In this document: one piece after another, positions 18,336 through 27,708 of the stretch
Layout: every line of letters begins with the position of its first letter
Position numbering within the stretch: the stretch's first letter is position 1
NCBI GenBank assembly: GCA_003215775.1
Contig: QCJW01000005.1
Span: forward strand, 37,696 to 101,695
Length of the DNA stretch: 64,000 nt
Direction: 5' to 3'
Origin: Prochlorococcus sp. AG-409-G20
Lineage (GTDB): Bacteria; Cyanobacteriota; Cyanobacteriia; PCC-6307; Cyanobiaceae
Notes under the pieces: generated by a model
What the model saw: the letters and a program-made list of their open reading frames with translations, nothing else
The model's database searches: none
Told to the model about the DNA's origin: nothing
Position numbers and translations under genes: made by a program

Positions 18336-19576
18336 ATAAGATTAATTCAGGCTCTCTAGAAGCTTTTTTTCCACGCGGATTAGTTTGTGGTGTAAATGAT
18401 ATTTCTAATGTACAAGTAACTGAGGACGGATTATGCCCATTGCGATTTGAGTGGGAAAATGGAATTATTTCGAATATAGAGATTATTTTACATCACCCAG
18501 CAAAATCATTAAATTTAGCCTTGCCAAGACTTATAGAGCCTCATGCACATATTGATAAATCTTTTACTTGGACCAAAGCACCTAATTTAAGAGGAACATA
18601 TCAAGGTGCATTGGAAGCAAATTTAAAAGAAATTGAGACCCGTACTGATTCTGATGTTATTAGAAATGCAAATTCTGCTTTAAAACTTTCTTTATCTAAT
18701 GGAATAAGGGCTTTGCGCTCTCATGTTGATAGTCAAGGTCATGACCCATTAAGATTCTGGGAGGTTTTGATTGATTTAAGAAAAAAATGGGAGTCATTAA
18801 TTGATCTTCAATTAGTTGCTTTAGTCCCTATAGATTTTTGGGGTACCCATGATGGATATAGATTTGCTCAAAGAATTGCTTCTATGCAAGGGCTTCTTGG
18901 AGGAGTAATAGTGCCTCCATTTAATTATACAAAAGTTAGATCTTCTTTGATTACAGTCTTAAGATTTGCAGATGAATTTGGATGCGGATTGGATTTACAT
19001 ATAGATGAGTCATATTTAAGTCCAGGAAAAGGTCTTCAATTATTGCTAAGTGTGCTAGATGAAATGAAAGTTTCTATTCCTATTACTTGCAGCCATTGCA
19101 GCAGTATGAGTTTGCTCCCACCGCGAAACTTGAGAAAACTTGCTGATAGATTGTTGATTCATAATATTAATGTAATAGCATTGCCATTGACTAACTCATG
19201 GTTGCTAGGTCGTAAGAGTTTGCATACTCCTATTAGACGACCGGTAGCTCCTGTCTCTGAGCTGCAACAAGCTGGTATTGCTGTTGGGATTGGTGGCGAT
19301 AATGTTCAGGATCCATGGCTTCCTATAGGTAATTATGATCCGATTACATTAATGGCATTTTCTCTTCCTCTTTTGCAATTGGCACCATGGCAAAGAGTTG
19401 GTTTAGCTCCTTTTACTACTGCTGCTGCAAAAATTATGAATCTTGAGTGGGATAGTGTTTTTCGTAAAGGTTGTCCAGCAGATTTAGTTCTATTTGAGGC
19501 AAGTAATTGGTCTGATCTACTTTCGATGAGATCAACCAGGAATATTTTAATTGATGGACAATGGCTTAATAAGTAA
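18332..19576 (+). CDS. Amidohydrolase of the cytosine deaminase (CodA) family
   Basis: Metal-dependent hydrolase of 414 residues. The metal-binding patterns of the family are visible: LIEPHAHIDKSFTW near residue 70-83, LHIDES with its His-Asp pair near 224, CSHCSSMSLLP near 250, and the Asp in GIGGDNVQDPWLPIG near 327. The family includes cytosine deaminase and related ring deaminases, so the substrate is probably a pyrimidine or similar cyclic amide; true cytosine specificity is not assured. The TTG start at 18332 overlaps the upstream TGA, giving a non-ATG coupled start. A FAD oxidase follows 38 bases later. Confidence 0.82.
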   Translation: MNKINSGSLEAFFPRGLVCGVNDISNVQVTEDGLCPLRFEWENGIISNIEIILHHPAKSLNLALPRLIEPHAHIDKSFTWTKAPNLRGTYQGALEANLKEIETRTDSDVIRNANSALKLSLSNGIRALRSHVDSQGHDPLRFWEVLIDLRKKWESLIDLQLVALVPIDFWGTHDGYRFAQRIASMQGLLGGVIVPPFNYTKVRSSLITVLRFADEFGCGLDLHIDESYLSPGKGLQLLLSVLDEMKVSIPITCSHCSSMSLLPPRNLRKLADRLLIHNINVIALPLTNSWLLGRKSLHTPIRRPVAPVSELQQAGIAVGIGGDNVQDPWLPIGNYDPITLMAFSLPLLQLAPWQRVGLAPFTTAAAKIMNLEWDSVFRKGCPADLVLFEASNWSDLLSMRSTRNILIDGQWLNK

Positions 19577-19613
19577 TCTACAATCCATGATTATTCATTG
19601 AAAAACTAACTAG

Positions 19614-20963
19614 ATGGATATTACAGAAAAGCTAATCTCTTTCCAAAATGAATTGACAATAGTCTCTGATATAGATGTCATAAATTCTTTTAATGAGATA
19701 AGGCGATATTCAAGAGATTTTTTTGAATATTCACCTATTCTTTATAGTCAGTTAAAAGATAGATTTGCTCAACTTGTTGTTAGACCTTATTCAATTAATG
19801 CAGTTACTAAGGTTGCCTCTGCTTGTAGTCGTTACCAAATTCCATTAACTTTAAGAGGTTCAGGTACTGGAAATTATGGGCAATGTGTTCCGATTAAGGG
19901 TGGTGTTGTTATGATTATGTCAGAGTTGAAATCTATAAAGAAAATTGACGATAAAAATGGAACTGTAAAAGTAGAGACTGGATGTCTTCTAGGTGATTTG
20001 GAAGCAAAACTTTCTCACCATAATCGACAACTTAGGTTATTGCCAAGTACTTGGAGAAGTGCATCAGTAGGAGGATTTATAGCAGGTGGTTCAGGAGGAA
20101 TAGGGTCAGTTAAATGGGGATTTCTGAGAGATCCAGGTAATCTTTTAGGGCTAGAAATCATAACTATTGAAGATTCTCCAAGAAGACTTGAGCTTAATAA
20201 TATTGACTCAGAAGCTTTGAATCATGCTTATGGAACTAATGGAATAATTACTGCACTAGAACTTTCAACGGCACCTCAAACAGCCTGGCATGAGGTGACT
20301 ATTGAATGTGAAGACTTTTCTAAGGCTATAGAACTTTTGCAGTTTTGTACAAGGGCTGCTGTCGATTTATTTTTATGCACATTACTTGAGGACAATATTG
20401 TTAGTCAGATACCAAAATTGAGTGGATGTTCTACTGGAAAGCATCGTCTCTTAATACTTGTTTCTCCAGATGGAGTAAGTACTCTTAACAGAATTGCATT
20501 ATCTCAAGGAGCAGATTTTAATTGCTTGGGACTTGAGTCTTCTAGAAAAGGAATTGGTTTGAGGGAACTAAGTTGGAACCATACGACTTTGCATATGCGT
20601 AATTTGGATAGTCAATGGACTTATTTGCAGATGCTCCTTCCGACTCCAGAATTGGATGCTATTAAGTTTTTGAAGGGCAAATGGGGAGATAGTCTTCTAA
20701 TGCATTTAGAAGCTGTTAAGCAGCAAGGTAATCAAAGAATTGCAGCTTTACCTTTATTTAAATGGAAGGGACGAGATTCTTTAGATGAGTTAATTTCTGA
20801 CTGTAAAGATTTGGGTGCTGTTATGTTCAACCCTCATGTAATAACTGTTGAGGATGGTGGCCTTGGAGTTATTGACTCTGATCAGGTTAAAGCTAAAGAA
20901 CTTTATGATCCTCTTGGATTACTAAATCCAGGGAAGTTGAAAGGTTGGGACCTTAGAAAATAA
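19614..20963 (+). CDS. FAD-binding (GlcD/VAO-type) oxidase
   Basis: Flavoprotein of 449 residues with an FAD-binding type 4 (PCMH) domain: RPYSINAVTKVASACSRYQIPLT near residue 57-80, then LRGSGTGNYGQCVPIKGG and VETGCLLGDLEAKLS, SVGGFIAGGSGGIGSVKWG, and the ending PLGLLNPGKLKG, typical of GlcD, D-lactate and related 2-hydroxyacid oxidases. Substrate is unknown. It follows the amidohydrolase in the same direction and may work with it on a scavenged nitrogen compound, which is inference. It ends eight bases from the convergent folC. Confidence 0.85.
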   Translation: MDITEKLISFQNELTIVSDIDVINSFNEIRRYSRDFFEYSPILYSQLKDRFAQLVVRPYSINAVTKVASACSRYQIPLTLRGSGTGNYGQCVPIKGGVVMIMSELKSIKKIDDKNGTVKVETGCLLGDLEAKLSHHNRQLRLLPSTWRSASVGGFIAGGSGGIGSVKWGFLRDPGNLLGLEIITIEDSPRRLELNNIDSEALNHAYGTNGIITALELSTAPQTAWHEVTIECEDFSKAIELLQFCTRAAVDLFLCTLLEDNIVSQIPKLSGCSTGKHRLLILVSPDGVSTLNRIALSQGADFNCLGLESSRKGIGLRELSWNHTTLHMRNLDSQWTYLQMLLPTPELDAIKFLKGKWGDSLLMHLEAVKQQGNQRIAALPLFKWKGRDSLDELISDCKDLGAVMFNPHVITVEDGGLGVIDSDQVKAKELYDPLGLLNPGKLKGWDLRK

Positions 20964-20971
20964 AATATTTA

Positions 20972-22210
20972 TTATTCTGTAAAAATCTTATTTGTCAAAA
21001 TATGACCTATCAGATATAAAGATCCACAGACAATTGGAGGATTTTTAGGCCAAGAAAAATCATACTTTATTTGATTAAATACTTCTTCTAGGTTTTGGCT
21101 TTCAAATAATTTACCTGAGATAAAAGGACAGTTTTTTTGGAGTTGATCTCTTCCCCAGCTTTTGTGATTAGGTATTGGAATTATCCATGCATTATCCTGA
21201 GGTTCTAATAACTCTTTTAATATTCCAGGTCCGTCCTTATGAGCTTGAATGCCAAGAATCCAGAAAATAGAAATTTTCTCTTCTGATAATATTTTTCTTT
21301 CTTTAGACAATTCTTTTGCAGCATGAGGGTTATGGGCCCCATCAACAATAAATTTCAAATTATTCCAATATAAATATTGGAATCTTCCTGGTATTCTTGC
21401 TGTACAAAAACCATGACGAATATTGGCTTGGCTTACACTTATACCTTGCTTCTTCAAGGTCTCTAAAGCAACTTTTGCAACCGCAGCATTTTTAGTTTGA
21501 ACTTTACCCTTAATGCCAAGATTCCAACTTTCTGAAAGTGGCTCTACCAATTGAAATGTTGCTTGTTGCTTTTTAGAAACTTGTTCTAATACATTTTGAA
21601 CAGCTGGGTATTGACTTGCGCTTATTACAGTACTATTCGGAGTTATTGCTGCTGCTTTCTCATAAGTTATTTCTTCAAGGGTATTTCCCAGATGATCACA
21701 ATGATCTAAGCCTATGGAGCCTATTGCAATAATCGGTCTATTGGGATGTGCGGTGGTTGCATCAAGTCGTCCGCCAAGGCCCGCTTCTAGAATAAGAACT
21801 TCTAGGTTTTTGTTGGAGAAATAATCAAATGCTGCTGCTATTAAAAATTCGAAAGTTGTCAGTTCAAAATGATTCGATAATGGTTTTATCTTTGTCAGAA
21901 GGTCCTTCAACTCTTGGCTAGATATGTTTTCGTTATTTATACTTATTCTTTCACGCCATGTGATTAAGTGAGGTGATATTGTTACCCCTACGCGTATACC
22001 TTGTTTGATTAGTGAGCTTTTTATAAAAGTTGTAATTGATCCTTTTCCGTTTGTACCTATAACATGTATGCCTGGAATATCTGAACAAGGTGATCCCATT
22101 GCATTGAGTGCTGAGATGATACGACCTTTGTTAAGATCCATACCCCTTTTCTCAAATGGAACAAGAAGACTATCAATTAACTTTTGATCGGATTCTTTGT
22201 TATTATTCAA
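20972..22210 (-). CDS. folC: Bifunctional folylpolyglutamate/dihydrofolate synthase
   Basis: Mur-ligase-fold enzyme of folate metabolism. It adds glutamate to dihydropteroate and to folates. The ATP loop is GTNGKGSITTFI (about residue 47-58), followed by SPHLITWRERI, LILEAGLGGRLDATTAHP, SIGLDHCDHLGNT, the IVDGAHNPHAA motif and a C-terminal domain ending near CGSLYLIG. Length is 412 residues. The start is a TTG (22210) that overlaps the argD stop as TTGA, a coupled start; an internal ATG at residue 24 is possible but would cut into the conserved N-terminus. Confidence 0.93.
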   Translation of the reverse strand: MNNNKESDQKLIDSLLVPFEKRGMDLNKGRIISALNAMGSPCSDIPGIHVIGTNGKGSITTFIKSSLIKQGIRVGVTISPHLITWRERISINNENISSQELKDLLTKIKPLSNHFELTTFEFLIAAAFDYFSNKNLEVLILEAGLGGRLDATTAHPNRPIIAIGSIGLDHCDHLGNTLEEITYEKAAAITPNSTVISASQYPAVQNVLEQVSKKQQATFQLVEPLSESWNLGIKGKVQTKNAAVAKVALETLKKQGISVSQANIRHGFCTARIPGRFQYLYWNNLKFIVDGAHNPHAAKELSKERKILSEEKISIFWILGIQAHKDGPGILKELLEPQDNAWIIPIPNHKSWGRDQLQKNCPFISGKLFESQNLEEVFNQIKYDFSWPKNPPIVCGSLYLIGHILTNKIFTE

Positions 22211-23391
22211 GATTTTATCTGTTTTATGGCTAAGGATAATCTATTGATTATTTTACTTATCTCATTCTTGTTGATGATAAGAGGTGGAACCATTCGGACT
22301 ACTTTCTTTCCCGCCGGTACTACTAATAATTTGCTATTTATTGCAGACAAGGTGATGTCTTGAGCAGTTAAGTTACTGTCTTTAGAAAGAACAAGTCCTT
22401 GTATTAATCCAACACCTCTTGTTGCTTCAAGAGTATTAGGAAATTTCTTAACAAGATAATCTAGTCCCTCTTGTAGTTCTTTTCCTCGTTCAATTACATT
22501 ATTTAGAATTTTCCTATTCTTTATTTCTTGGGAAACTGTTAGTCCAGCTTTGCACGCAAAAGGATTACCCCCAAATGTACTGGCATGATCACCAGCCTCG
22601 AATAAGTTGAATTCGTTCTTTACTAACAATGCCCCTATTGGATGTCCCCCGCCTAAACCCTTGGCAAGAGTGAATGCATCAGGCTCCACTGGAAATTGTT
22701 CATACCCCCAAAGTGTTCCAGTGCGTCCCATTCCAGTTTGAACTTCGTCAAAAATCAGTAGAATTTTATGCTTTATGCAAAGTTCTTTAATTCTATTAAA
22801 GAATGATTTATCTCCTGGAATAACTCCTCCTTCTCCTTGCAGAGGCTCAATTAAGACAGCTGCAATATTAGGAGCAGGTGATTCTAGGTTGTTAACTAAA
22901 TTGGAGAAATAATCTATATCGTTATATGGGAAAAAATGAAATCCATCAACAAGTGGCTCGAAATCTCTTTGATATTGAAATTGACCAGTAGCACTAACGG
23001 TTGCAAGTGTACGACCGTGAAAACTTTTATTTGCAACTAATATTTTTGGTCTTTCAATTCCTTTGACTTTATGAGCATATTTTCTGGCTAACTTTATAGC
23101 AGCTTCATTTGCTTCAGCGCCACTATTGCAAAAGAAAACTTTATCCGCACAACTATTTTCTGCTAACCAATGGGCTAATTGTTCTTGTTCTGATATCTGA
23201 TAGAGATTGGATACGTGTTGGATATTTTTTAATTGGCGCGTAAGTGTTCTTCTAAGGGCTTTATCACTATGTCCAAGGGTGCAAGAAGCAATGCCAGCCA
23301 CTGCATCAAGAAAGCATCGTCCTTCCGAGTCCCATACCCAGCATCCTTTTCCTCTAACAATTTGGAGAGGTAGCCTTGTATAAGTTCCCAT
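22207..23391 (-). CDS. argD: Acetylornithine aminotransferase
   Basis: PLP aminotransferase of arginine synthesis. Motifs: TRLPLQIVRGKG, FCNSGAEANEAAIKLARK, FHGRTLATVSATG, IEPLQGEGGV, LIFDEVQTGMGRTG and the PLP lysine in FTLAKGLGGGHP. The ORF track extends to 23475, but the first 28 codons are the adjacent tRNA-Leu read as protein. The ATG at 23391 gives MGTYTRLPL, matching the family's N-terminus. Only 8 bases separate this start from the end of the tRNA, so argD is probably transcribed with it and depends on tRNA processing. The last bases overlap folC. Confidence 0.94.
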   Translation of the reverse strand: MGTYTRLPLQIVRGKGCWVWDSEGRCFLDAVAGIASCTLGHSDKALRRTLTRQLKNIQHVSNLYQISEQEQLAHWLAENSCADKVFFCNSGAEANEAAIKLARKYAHKVKGIERPKILVANKSFHGRTLATVSATGQFQYQRDFEPLVDGFHFFPYNDIDYFSNLVNNLESPAPNIAAVLIEPLQGEGGVIPGDKSFFNRIKELCIKHKILLIFDEVQTGMGRTGTLWGYEQFPVEPDAFTLAKGLGGGHPIGALLVKNEFNLFEAGDHASTFGGNPFACKAGLTVSQEIKNRKILNNVIERGKELQEGLDYLVKKFPNTLEATRGVGLIQGLVLSKDSNLTAQDITLSAINSKLLVVPAGKKVVRMVPPLIINKNEISKIINRLSLAIKQIKS

Positions 23392-23399
23392 CAAGGGAG

Positions 23400-23481
23400 T
23401 GGGAGCGGTCGGACTCGAACCGACAAACCCGAAGGTGCCGCATTTTGAGTGCGGTGCGTCTACCAATTCCACCACGCTCCC
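23400..23481 (-). tRNA. tRNA-Leu (CAA anticodon)
   Basis: Class II tRNA with a long variable arm. Acceptor GGGAGCG pairs with CGCTCCC; the anticodon stem CCGCA/TGCGG holds loop CTCAAAA (anticodon CAA); variable arm CACCTTCGGGTTTG; T loop TTCGAGT. A73 follows, CCA is not encoded. It reads TTG codons. Confidence 0.96.
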
Positions 23482-23509
23482 TTTCTTTGAGTTTATGACA
23501 GAACAAGCA

Positions 23510-24805
23510 CTAATTATTCCTAATGATATTTGCGCCAGCTTTATTTAGCTTTTTTTCCAGTGCTGAATAGCCTCTGTCTAGATGGTGAAGTCCTTCAACT
23601 TTGCTGACCCCTTTTGCAGAAAGGCTTGCGAGAACCATAGCGGCGGAGGAACGTAGATCACCTCCAGAAACAGGAGCAGCACTTAATTTTGGAACCCCTT
23701 CTATTACTGCTGTATTGCCTTGGACTTTTATAGAGGCTCCCATTCTCTGCATTTCTCCTACATGTTGCATACGGTTTTCATAAATTTTTTCAGTAATAAT
23801 GCTGGTACCTTTTGCTGTAGAAAGTAGTGCCATAAATGGTGCTTGTAAGTCAGTAGGGAAACCTGGGAAAGGTTGAGTAGTGATGTCAATACCAATAATT
23901 TCACCAGGAATTATTTTTATTGAGTCATTTTCAATTTCGATTTTGCATCCACAATCTCTTAATTTCTGTAAAACAGCGCGTAAATGATCTGGTATAACTG
24001 GCGAAACACGAACTATAGATCTGGTAATTGCTGCCGCAAGAAGAAAAGTGCCTGCCTCAATTCGATCTGGAATGACTTTGTAATTACAGCCATGTAGTTC
24101 TTCAACTCCTTCTATTGTGATTTTTGGTCCTCCTGCTCCGCTTATTCGTGCTCCCATCTTGTTAAGCATATTTGCTAGATCTTGAACTTCAGGTTCTTGA
24201 GCAGCATTTTCGATAGTGCTTCTCCCTTGAGCTAATACAGCTGCCATAAGAACAGTTTCAGTTGCTCCAACACTTGGGCAATCCAGAACTAAATGTGAGC
24301 CTTTTAATTTTTTTGTAGGCCCTGGAATGGAAGCTGTTACTACCCCATGCTCAACAGTTACATAAGCTCCTAAAGCTTTTAGCCCTCTGATGTGTTCAGA
24401 AACAGGCCTTGCGCCAATTCGACAACCACCTGGTAATGGGATTTTTGCCTTTCCTAATCTTGCTAGAAGAGGCCCTATACAGAAAAAGCTAGCTCTAAGA
24501 CCATGAACTAGATCGTAAGGAAGTTCAACATGGTGAATTTCATCTGCTTGTATTTCAATTGAATTGGTGGATCGGTTCAGTTTGACCCCCATTTCTAAAA
24601 GAATATTTGCCATCCCATCGATATCTGTTAGTTGTGGGATGTTGTCAACTCGAATAGGGCTTTTAGTCAGGAGTGACGCAGTCATCAGGACTAGTGCTGA
24701 ATTTTTTGCTCCACTGACTCTTAGCTCTCCAGATAATCTGGAGTCACCACTTACTTCTAGATGCGGTTTCTTGAAATCTTGAGAGACTGTTACCGCATTT
24801 TTCAT
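23510..24805 (-). CDS. murA: UDP-N-acetylglucosamine 1-carboxyvinyltransferase
   Basis: First committed step of peptidoglycan synthesis: transfers enolpyruvate from PEP to UDP-GlcNAc. It has 431 residues. Motifs: [23 protein letters not shown] near the start, the active-site Cys in [16 protein letters not shown] (about residue 126), [39 protein letters not shown] and [14 protein letters not shown]. The Cys makes it fosfomycin-sensitive by family knowledge. It lies 28 bases after the tRNA-Leu end region on the same strand. Confidence 0.97.
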   Translation of the reverse strand: MKNAVTVSQDFKKPHLEVSGDSRLSGELRVSGAKNSALVLMTASLLTKSPIRVDNIPQLTDIDGMANILLEMGVKLNRSTNSIEIQADEIHHVELPYDLVHGLRASFFCIGPLLARLGKAKIPLPGGCRIGARPVSEHIRGLKALGAYVTVEHGVVTASIPGPTKKLKGSHLVLDCPSVGATETVLMAAVLAQGRSTIENAAQEPEVQDLANMLNKMGARISGAGGPKITIEGVEELHGCNYKVIPDRIEAGTFLLAAAITRSIVRVSPVIPDHLRAVLQKLRDCGCKIEIENDSIKIIPGEIIGIDITTQPFPGFPTDLQAPFMALLSTAKGTSIITEKIYENRMQHVGEMQRMGASIKVQGNTAVIEGVPKLSAAPVSGGDLRSSAAMVLASLSAKGVSKVEGLHHLDRGYSALEKKLNKAGANIIRNN

Positions 24806-24964
24806 GCTTGGTCAGCCTTTTAAGTACAGCTATATTGACAAGGGCCTTTCAATACGTCTAGATGGCCAGCATCCAAAGTGGATTGTTCAAAGTTGTTTGT
24901 GATAGTTGAAAAAAACTTTAATTAATGACTTATCGTCTCTTGGCGGTTGCTGAGACCCTAAAAA

Positions 24965-25047
24965 GCGGATGTGGCGGAATTGGTAGACGCGCATGTTTCA
25001 GGTACATGTGGCTTAGTGCTATGGGAGTTCAAGTCTCCCCATCCGCA
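24965..25047 (+). tRNA. tRNA-Leu (CAG anticodon)
   Basis: Class II tRNA. Acceptor GCGGATG pairs with CATCCGC; anticodon stem CATGT/ACATG with loop TTCAGGT (anticodon CAG); variable arm after GTGGCTTAGTGCTATG; T loop TTCAAGT. A73 follows; CCA is not encoded. It reads CTG codons and complements the CAA isoacceptor 1.5 kb away. Confidence 0.95.
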
Positions 25048-25116
25048 TTCACTTTATGAAATAAAAGATTCAAAATGGATTGATTATTCTTTTAAATATT
25101 TCTACCTTCCTTAACG

Positions 25117-25188
25117 TTATTGCTTCTGAAACTGCTCTGGATATCTAGCGATTAACTCCTGATAGTAATCATTGCTGAGTTGTGTAAT
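25117..25188 (-). CDS. Possible 23-residue peptide with ATT start
   Basis: The minus strand reads a short open frame ending QELIARYPEQFQKQ and a stop. Its composition looks like protein rather than noise. The frame stays open for another 17 codons upstream to a TAA but has no ATG, GTG or TTG. An ATT at 25188 is preceded at six bases by AGGA, a good ribosome site, giving M(I)TQLSNDYYQELIARYPEQF. This could be a true tiny gene, or the tail of a decayed one. It is the only protein-like signal in the 270 bases between tRNA-Leu and the methyltransferase. Confidence 0.3.
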   Translation of the reverse strand: MTQLSNDYYQELIARYPEQFQKQ

Positions 25189-25316
25189 ATAAAATCCTAG
25201 GATAGTTATAGAATATTCTTTGATAAAAGAGTATTCCAGTTAGTTTTTCTATCTGAATACAATTCTTTTTAAGGTAGAAAAATTATTCAATTCAGAGCAA
25301 TCTCAGGTGACTATTC

Positions 25317-26198
25317 ATGTCTATTGCTGGTGGTAACTATGGAAGATTATCTTTTTCTCCTTTAATAAAGAGTCGTAAAAACCCTTTTGTTAAAAGGTTA
25401 AGAGATCTTTGCTCTAGGACTGGTAGAGAGAAAAATTCGATCCTAATGCTAGAGGGTACTCATTTGTTGGGTGAAGCATTAAAGACGAATGTTATTCCAG
25501 AAGAAATTGTTGCCACAAAAGCATGGTTGACAAGTCATCAAGATATTTTGGCTTTAGTTCCTGATGGGGTTGCTGTTCAGGAGGTTACCTTTGATGTTCT
25601 AGAAGCTGCACTTACAACAGTTACTCCTGATGGAGTTGCAACTCTTTTCCCTTTAGATGCTCTGCCTAAACCTCATAGTGATCCTGATTTTGTTTTAGCG
25701 CTTGACAATATTCAAGACCCTGGGAACCTTGGTACATTGCTTCGTACAGCACTTGCTGCAGATATTGATCAGGTTTGGCTTGCCTCTGGGGTTGATCCTT
25801 TAAGTCAGAAAGTTATAAGGGCTTCTGCTGGAGCAATTTTGAATCTTCCCTTTAACCGTTTTGGAGCTTCTATTGATAATGCTGTTGCTTCTCTTGTAAA
25901 TAAACTCAAATATTTGTCTGAACAAGGGCATCAAGTTGTTGGTGCTTTTGCACCTTTTAATAAATCTCCTTTACCTGTTGTTCCTTATTGGGAGCTTGAT
26001 TGGGAAAAACCAACTACTTTGGTTTTGGGAAATGAAGGCGCGGGTTTGAATCCTCAATTGCAAGCTTGCTGCACTCATGGAGTTACGTTGCCTCATGGTC
26101 CAATGGTCGAGTCGTTAAATGTTGCTTCCGCAGCAGTTCCGATGCTTCTGGAACGACGAAGGTCCAAAATGATTCATGAAATACAAAAACAGCAGTGA
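25317..26198 (+). CDS. SpoU/TrmH-family RNA 2'-O-methyltransferase
   Basis: SPOUT-fold methyltransferase of 293 residues. The substrate-binding domain is at the N-terminus (SRKNPFVKRLRDLCSRTGR and LEGTHLLGEAL). The trefoil-knot SpoU domain follows with its three motifs: ALDNIQDPGNLGTLLRTA, LVLGNEGAGL and VESLNVASAA. The family methylates a ribose in rRNA or tRNA; the site cannot be read from the sequence. The final TGA overlaps the GTG of lpd, indicating translational coupling. Confidence 0.92.
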   Translation: MSIAGGNYGRLSFSPLIKSRKNPFVKRLRDLCSRTGREKNSILMLEGTHLLGEALKTNVIPEEIVATKAWLTSHQDILALVPDGVAVQEVTFDVLEAALTTVTPDGVATLFPLDALPKPHSDPDFVLALDNIQDPGNLGTLLRTALAADIDQVWLASGVDPLSQKVIRASAGAILNLPFNRFGASIDNAVASLVNKLKYLSEQGHQVVGAFAPFNKSPLPVVPYWELDWEKPTTLVLGNEGAGLNPQLQACCTHGVTLPHGPMVESLNVASAAVPMLLERRRSKMIHEIQKQQ

Positions 26199-27649
26199 GC
26201 AAAGCTTCTTTCGATTTCGATTTAATTGTCATCGGTGCAGGCTATGGCGGTTTTGATGCTGCTAAGCATGCGTCTGAGCATGGATTAAAAGTGGCGATTG
26301 TTGAATCGCGGGAGATGGGCGGTACCTGTGTTAATAGGGGTTGCGTGCCTTCTAAAGCTTTGCTTGCAGCAAGTGGAAAAGTTCGTGAGCTCGCAGATTC
26401 GGCTCATTTGTCAAGTTTTGGTATTCATGCAGCCCCAGTCCGCTTTGAACGTCAGAAAATCGCAGATCATGCTTCAAACCTTGTAGCTACTATTCGTAAT
26501 AACTTAACTAAGACATTAGAGAGATCTGGCGTAAAAATTATTAAAGGTCAAGGGAGAATAGAAGGGGTACAAAAGGTTGGGGTAAGAGAAATTAATGGAA
26601 TTGACAGATTCCTAACAGCTAAGGATGTCATTATTGCTTCTGGTTCAGATCCATTCGTACCTCCTGGGATTCAAACAGATGGAAGAACTGTATTTACAAG
26701 TGATCAAGCAATAGATCTTGAATGGTTACCCCGGTGGATAGCAATTATTGGTAGTGGTTATATAGGACTTGAATTTGCCGATATTTATACAGCTCTTGGG
26801 TGTGAAGTCACAATGATTGAAGCTTTGGATCGAGTAATGCCCACATTCGATTTGGATATAACTAAGCTTGCCAAAAGGAAACTCATTGATTCTAGAGATG
26901 TAGATTGCAGGGCAGGTGTTTTAGCAAGTAAAATTGTTCCTGGATGTCCGGTTAAAATTGAATTATCTGATGTTAAGAGTAGGGATATTGTTGATGAAAT
27001 GGAAGTAGACGCTGTTCTTGTAGCAACAGGTAGGGTCCCAACTACTCAAGACTTAAATTTGCAATCACTAAGTATAGAAACTAATAAGGGTTTTATTCCT
27101 GTTGACGAAAATATGAGGGTTTTGATTAACGGAGATAAGATACCTCATCTATGGGCTGTTGGTGATGTTACTGGAAAGTTAATGCTTGCCCATACAGCAG
27201 CTGCTCAGGGGACTATTGCGGTAGACAATATTCTTGGTAATACAAGGTCAATTGACTATAGAAGTATTCCTGCTGCTACTTTTACTCACCCTGAGATTAG
27301 TTCAGTTGGTTTAAGTGAGTCCGAGGCAAAAGATTTGGCGTCTAAGGATGGTTTTGAGTTGGGAATTGTTCGTAGTTATTTCAAGGCAAATTCAAAAGCT
27401 TTGGCAGAACTAGAGGCAGATGGTCTTATGAAGTTGCTCTTTCGTAAAGACTCTGGAGAAGTTTTAGGTGCTCATATTTATGGCCTACATGCAGCAGATT
27501 TAATTCAAGAGGTGGCAAATTCAATCTCTCGAAGGCAAACTGTTCTTGAGTTGGTAAATGAAGTTCATACTCATCCTACTTTGAGTGAAGTTATAGAAAT
27601 GGCTTATAAGCAAGCAGTAATTCAAATGAAAAGTAATTCTGGAAAATGA
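26195..27649 (+). CDS. lpd: Dihydrolipoamide dehydrogenase (E3)
   Basis: Flavoprotein that reoxidises lipoamide for pyruvate dehydrogenase and the glycine cleavage system. FAD loop VIGAGYGGFDAA at residues 12-23; redox disulfide GGTCVNRGCVPSK; NAD loop IIGSGYIGLEFADIY; AVGDVTG; and the C-terminal His-Glu pair of the dimer interface in EVHTHPTLSEV. Length is 484 residues. The GTG start overlaps the upstream methyltransferase stop (GTGA). Its partner E1-alpha is at 36.5 kb. trpC follows at 59 bases. Confidence 0.95.
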   Translation: MSKASFDFDLIVIGAGYGGFDAAKHASEHGLKVAIVESREMGGTCVNRGCVPSKALLAASGKVRELADSAHLSSFGIHAAPVRFERQKIADHASNLVATIRNNLTKTLERSGVKIIKGQGRIEGVQKVGVREINGIDRFLTAKDVIIASGSDPFVPPGIQTDGRTVFTSDQAIDLEWLPRWIAIIGSGYIGLEFADIYTALGCEVTMIEALDRVMPTFDLDITKLAKRKLIDSRDVDCRAGVLASKIVPGCPVKIELSDVKSRDIVDEMEVDAVLVATGRVPTTQDLNLQSLSIETNKGFIPVDENMRVLINGDKIPHLWAVGDVTGKLMLAHTAAAQGTIAVDNILGNTRSIDYRSIPAATFTHPEISSVGLSESEAKDLASKDGFELGIVRSYFKANSKALAELEADGLMKLLFRKDSGEVLGAHIYGLHAADLIQEVANSISRRQTVLELVNEVHTHPTLSEVIEMAYKQAVIQMKSNSGK

Positions 27650-27708
27650 TGTTGATTAAATTCTTTTGCTTATGATTTTTCCTTGCCTTCTTTTCTAATT
27701 TAATAGCT

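Noticed and set aside
23392-23475. N-terminal extension of the argD ORF (VELVDAPHSKCGTF...)
   Set aside because: This is the tRNA-Leu sequence translated; MVELVDxxxSK is a familiar artefact of tRNA-Leu genes.
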